Assembly: GCA_021778975.1 (NCBI GenBank)
Contig: JAJYBO010000088.1
Location: forward strand, 1 to 10,133
DNA length: 10,133 bases
Origin: Deltaproteobacteria bacterium
GTDB lineage: Bacteria; Desulfobacterota; Desulfobacteria; Desulfobacterales; Desulfatirhabdiaceae
Reading direction: 5' to 3'
Both the position numbers and the translations under genes were made by a program. Shown piece after piece: positions 8,972-10,133 of the stretch (positions within the stretch are counted from its first letter, which is position 1; each line of letters begins with the position of its first letter). The notes beneath the pieces are model-generated. The model was not told the DNA's origin. It saw only the letters and a list, made by a program, of their open reading frames with translations, and ran no database searches.

Positions 8972-8991
8972 ATTAAAATAATTATTTTAAT
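8972..8991. repeat. Perfect 20-bp AT-only palindrome
   Basis: ATTAAAATAATTATTTTAAT equals its own reverse complement at all 20 positions and contains no G or C. It lies inside the AT-rich stretch between repeat arms A and B, about 170 bp upstream of the sulfotransferase-like start. It could be a regulator operator, a bend or an AT-rich spacer; nothing in the sequence decides which. Confidence 0.5.
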
Positions 8992-9026
8992 TGCATGTTT
9001 ATTAAATTCGTATTTCGATGTCAAAT

Positions 9027-9109
9027 AAAATTGATGCTCCCGTAAAAAATCAATTTTCGGACGGCTGTGTAAAAAAGCCGCAGGCAAGGCGCACAAATCA
9101 TGAGGAACG
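9027..9109 (+). repeat. Truncated copy of the larger repeat element (copy B)
   Basis: This copy aligns collinearly with 9956-10038 of copy C. It has the GATGCTCCCGTAAAAA arm, the left terminal arm (9060-9079, core GTGTAAAAAAGCCGCAGG) and the following GGCAAGGCGCACAAAT stretch. Similarity stops soon after TGAGGAACG near 9109. The internal hairpin and right terminal arm of copy C are missing, so this is a 5' fragment or degraded copy. It is a direct repeat of copy C with the DUF4124 gene between them. Confidence 0.8.
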
Positions 9110-9204
9110 GTCATCGTCATCTTCCGGCGAGGGATGGCCGGGAAAAAGCGGTTTTCTGATTTTTGGCGTATGAAATCAAGAAATGATCTTGGAAAGGTAA
9201 GGCC

Positions 9205-9230
9205 GGAGAGATGGACGAGGCCATCTCTCC
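9205..9230 (-). terminator. Strong hairpin, probable terminator of the DUF4124 gene
   Basis: GGAGAGATGG (9205-9214) and CCATCTCTCC (9221-9230) form a perfect 10-bp stem with a 6-nt loop. It lies 64 nt past the stop of the DUF4124 gene on the same strand. The sequence after the stem on the minus strand (GGCCTTACCTTTCC) has only a weak T-rich run, so this is not a textbook intrinsic terminator. It may instead be a 3'-end stability structure. Confidence 0.5.
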
Positions 9231-9294
9231 CTGAAAAACACGGGCAACGCTGTTGGAAATACGGGTCATCGGTGGAACATTCTGGAAACTGGCT

Positions 9295-9897
9295 TTATCG
9301 AGCCATACAGCTTGTGGATTGTTTGATGACTTTCCAGTTCTGGCTGTGGTATTTGGTTCGGATAGCACCTCGTGCAATGCGGGATCCCGAACCGCCGACA
9401 TCGCTGGCTTCGCAGTAAATATGGGCTTTATGACCATAATCATCCACAAGATGCACAGATATCAGGAGCTTCTTGCAAAAATTACCGCCATAGACCGTTC
9501 CGGTCAAAACGATGGTATTGGAGGCGTCAATACTGGGGCTTGACCAGTTGATATCGTATGGAGGAATGGTCGTTTTGGTGCGGGATCGCTTTCTGTGGGT
9601 TTTTCTTGTACTTTTGAGCGGCGGTTCATCTTCGCGGCTCGTTTTGATGGTCCGCCTTTCATCGTCGCGGACTTGCGTTCGTCGTGAAGATTTCTTTTCT
9701 GGCGGCGCGTCCGGCGGCGCCACATAATCGGTTTCTTTTCCGACCTGCACAGGAGATTGTGCTTTGCCCTGAGATGTCACCGGAGAGTTGGAAAAATGCT
9801 GTACACCGTTTTCATCTTTCCAGTTATAGATATCACCGGCGGCGGAACCTGTAACGACCGCCAGCGCCATTACGATGGAACCGATCATACATTTCAT
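9295..9897 (-). CDS. Small secreted protein with N-terminal DUF4124 domain
   Basis: This is a 200-aa protein. Residues 1-20 are a signal peptide, with likely cleavage after SAA. Residues 21-38 read GDIYNWKDENGVQHFSNS, the typical DUF4124 opening (Y-W-D..G..H.S), a domain of unknown function common in exported proteobacterial proteins. A long low-complexity linker (about 58-112) is rich in K, R, E, P and T, with alternating basic and acidic residues. The C-terminal part (about 115-200) looks beta-rich and holds Cys141, Cys162 and Cys197; I do not recognise it as a named domain. The ATG at 9897 is preceded by AGGAGG at six bases, an excellent ribosome binding site. The gene stands alone: no same-strand partner is close, and repeat copies lie on both sides. 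Function unknown; an envelope or periplasmic location is the only safe inference. Confidence 0.83.
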   Translation of the reverse strand: MKCMIGSIVMALAVVTGSAAGDIYNWKDENGVQHFSNSPVTSQGKAQSPVQVGKETDYVAPPDAPPEKKSSRRTQVRDDERRTIKTSREDEPPLKSTRKTHRKRSRTKTTIPPYDINWSSPSIDASNTIVLTGTVYGGNFCKKLLISVHLVDDYGHKAHIYCEASDVGGSGSRIARGAIRTKYHSQNWKVIKQSTSCMAR

Positions 9898-9926
9898 CCA
9901 AACCTCCTGATTATAGGGGTGATTTA

Positions 9927-9957
9927 TTTATATCGAGCTTTCGGACGAGGGCGTTAA
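9927..9957 (-). promoter_or_regulatory. Weak candidate promoter for the DUF4124 gene
   Basis: On the minus strand TATAAA (9932-9927) is a fair -10 box. TTAACG (9957-9952) could be the -35 box, but the spacing of 19 bp is long. An exact TATAAT at 9915-9910 directly abuts the ribosome binding site, which makes it a poor choice. If the first pair is real, the -35 box lies inside the hairpin arm of repeat copy C. Confidence 0.22.
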
Positions 9958-9978
9958 AATGATGTTCTCGTAAAAAGC
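9937..9978. repeat. Hairpin arm unit of repeat copy C
   Basis: GCTTT (9937-9941) and ACGAG (9945-9949) pair with AAAGC (9974-9978) and CTCGT (9967-9971). The stem is interrupted by a small internal loop and has a 17-nt terminal loop. The right half is the same arm seen at 8831-8861 and 9028-9058. It lies about 40-80 bp upstream of the DUF4124 start. Confidence 0.6.
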
Positions 9979-9987
9979 CGAATTTCG

Positions 9988-10111
9988 GACGACTTTGTAA
10001 AAAGGCCGCAGGCAAGGCGCGCAAATTCTGAGGAGTGAGGCGTACTTATGGTACGCCGCAACGACGAAGGATGCAGCGCAACGCAGCATCCGGACTTTTT
10101 ACGAAGTCGTC
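9988..10111. mobile_element. MITE-like 124-bp repeat element with inverted ends (copy C)
   Basis: The left end, GACGACTTTGTAAAAAGGCC (9988-10007), matches the reverse complement of the right end, GGACTTTTTACGAAGTCGTC (10092-10111), at 18 of 20 positions. Inside are a perfect 7-bp stem, GGCGTAC (10039-10045) with GTACGCC (10051-10057), and a second stem, GGATGC (10069-10074) with GCATCC (10086-10091). No coding frame of note is present. The structure fits a non-autonomous miniature element or a REP/BIME-like intergenic repeat. I recall similar sequences as highly repeated in Desulfobacterota genomes, but that is memory and not a search. No target-site duplication could be defined. Confidence 0.72.
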
Positions 10112-10133
10112 AAAGTTAAGCTGTTTATATTTC

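Larger units (their letters stand above)
8806..9294. other. Non-coding stretch between the sulfotransferase-like and DUF4124 genes
   Basis: I find no credible gene in these 489 bp. The short open frames here translate repeat sequence or run antisense to it. The stretch holds an inverted repeat arm (8831-8861), an AT-rich part with a perfect palindrome (8972-8991), a truncated copy of the larger repeat (9027-9109) and a strong hairpin (9205-9230). The promoter of the sulfotransferase-like gene should lie near its left end, but I could not pick out convincing -35/-10 boxes. Confidence 0.7.

Noticed and set aside
8908..9120. 70-codon minus-strand open frame
   Set aside because: It reads through repeat copy B and the AT-rich stretch. 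It has no recognisable domain, and its N-terminal part is simply translated repeat.
9122..9144. Hairpin TTCCGGC / GCCGGGAA as a terminator
   Set aside because: The stem needs a bulge and no T-run follows on either strand. The hairpin at 9205-9230 is a better candidate.
9117..9449. 110-codon minus-strand open frame overlapping the end of the DUF4124 gene
   Set aside because: More than a third overlaps the DUF4124 gene in another frame, the rest runs through the hairpin, and no domain or good ribosome binding site supports it.

Overview
The window reads as a chromosomal segment of a Gram-negative bacterium. It has a complete tripartite envelope efflux operon with a lipobox-bearing outer-membrane factor, and a moderately high GC content that I judged by eye. 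All genes lie on the minus strand. A repeat built around TTTTTACGA/TCGTAAAAA arms near the right end resembles repeats I associate with sulfate-reducing Desulfobacterota (Desulfonema/Desulfococcus-like genomes). That placement is from memory, not from a search.

Positions 1-8014 hold one tightly packed operon, transcribed right to left: mdtA-like membrane-fusion protein (8014-6782), mdtB-like RND pump subunit (6785-3705), mdtC-like RND pump subunit (3703-605), then a NodT/OprM-type outer-membrane channel (590 to the window edge, truncated by the edge). The junctions are a 4-nt ATGA overlap, a 1-nt gap and a 14-nt gap, so the genes are almost certainly co-transcribed. The products should form a pump with two non-identical RND subunits (MdtBC type), a periplasmic adaptor and an outer-membrane duct. 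The layout resembles Pseudomonas muxABC-opmB more than E. coli mdtABCD, because an outer-membrane factor takes the place of the MFS gene mdtD.

Upstream, on the same strand, is a small sulfotransferase-like P-loop protein (8805-8080). A 489-bp non-coding stretch (8806-9294) follows, with a hairpin, a perfect AT palindrome and degraded repeats. Next is a small secreted DUF4124-type protein (9897-9295), itself preceded by a well-formed repeat element (9937-10111).

The genes belong to known families. I see no CRISPR array, phage, toxin-antitoxin or defence locus, and no convincing new system. The least explained material is the repeat family between 8831 and 10111: a MITE-like 124-bp element with inverted ends, a truncated direct copy about 0.93 kb away on the other side of the DUF4124 gene, and an inverted arm pair that appears split by an AT-rich stretch.
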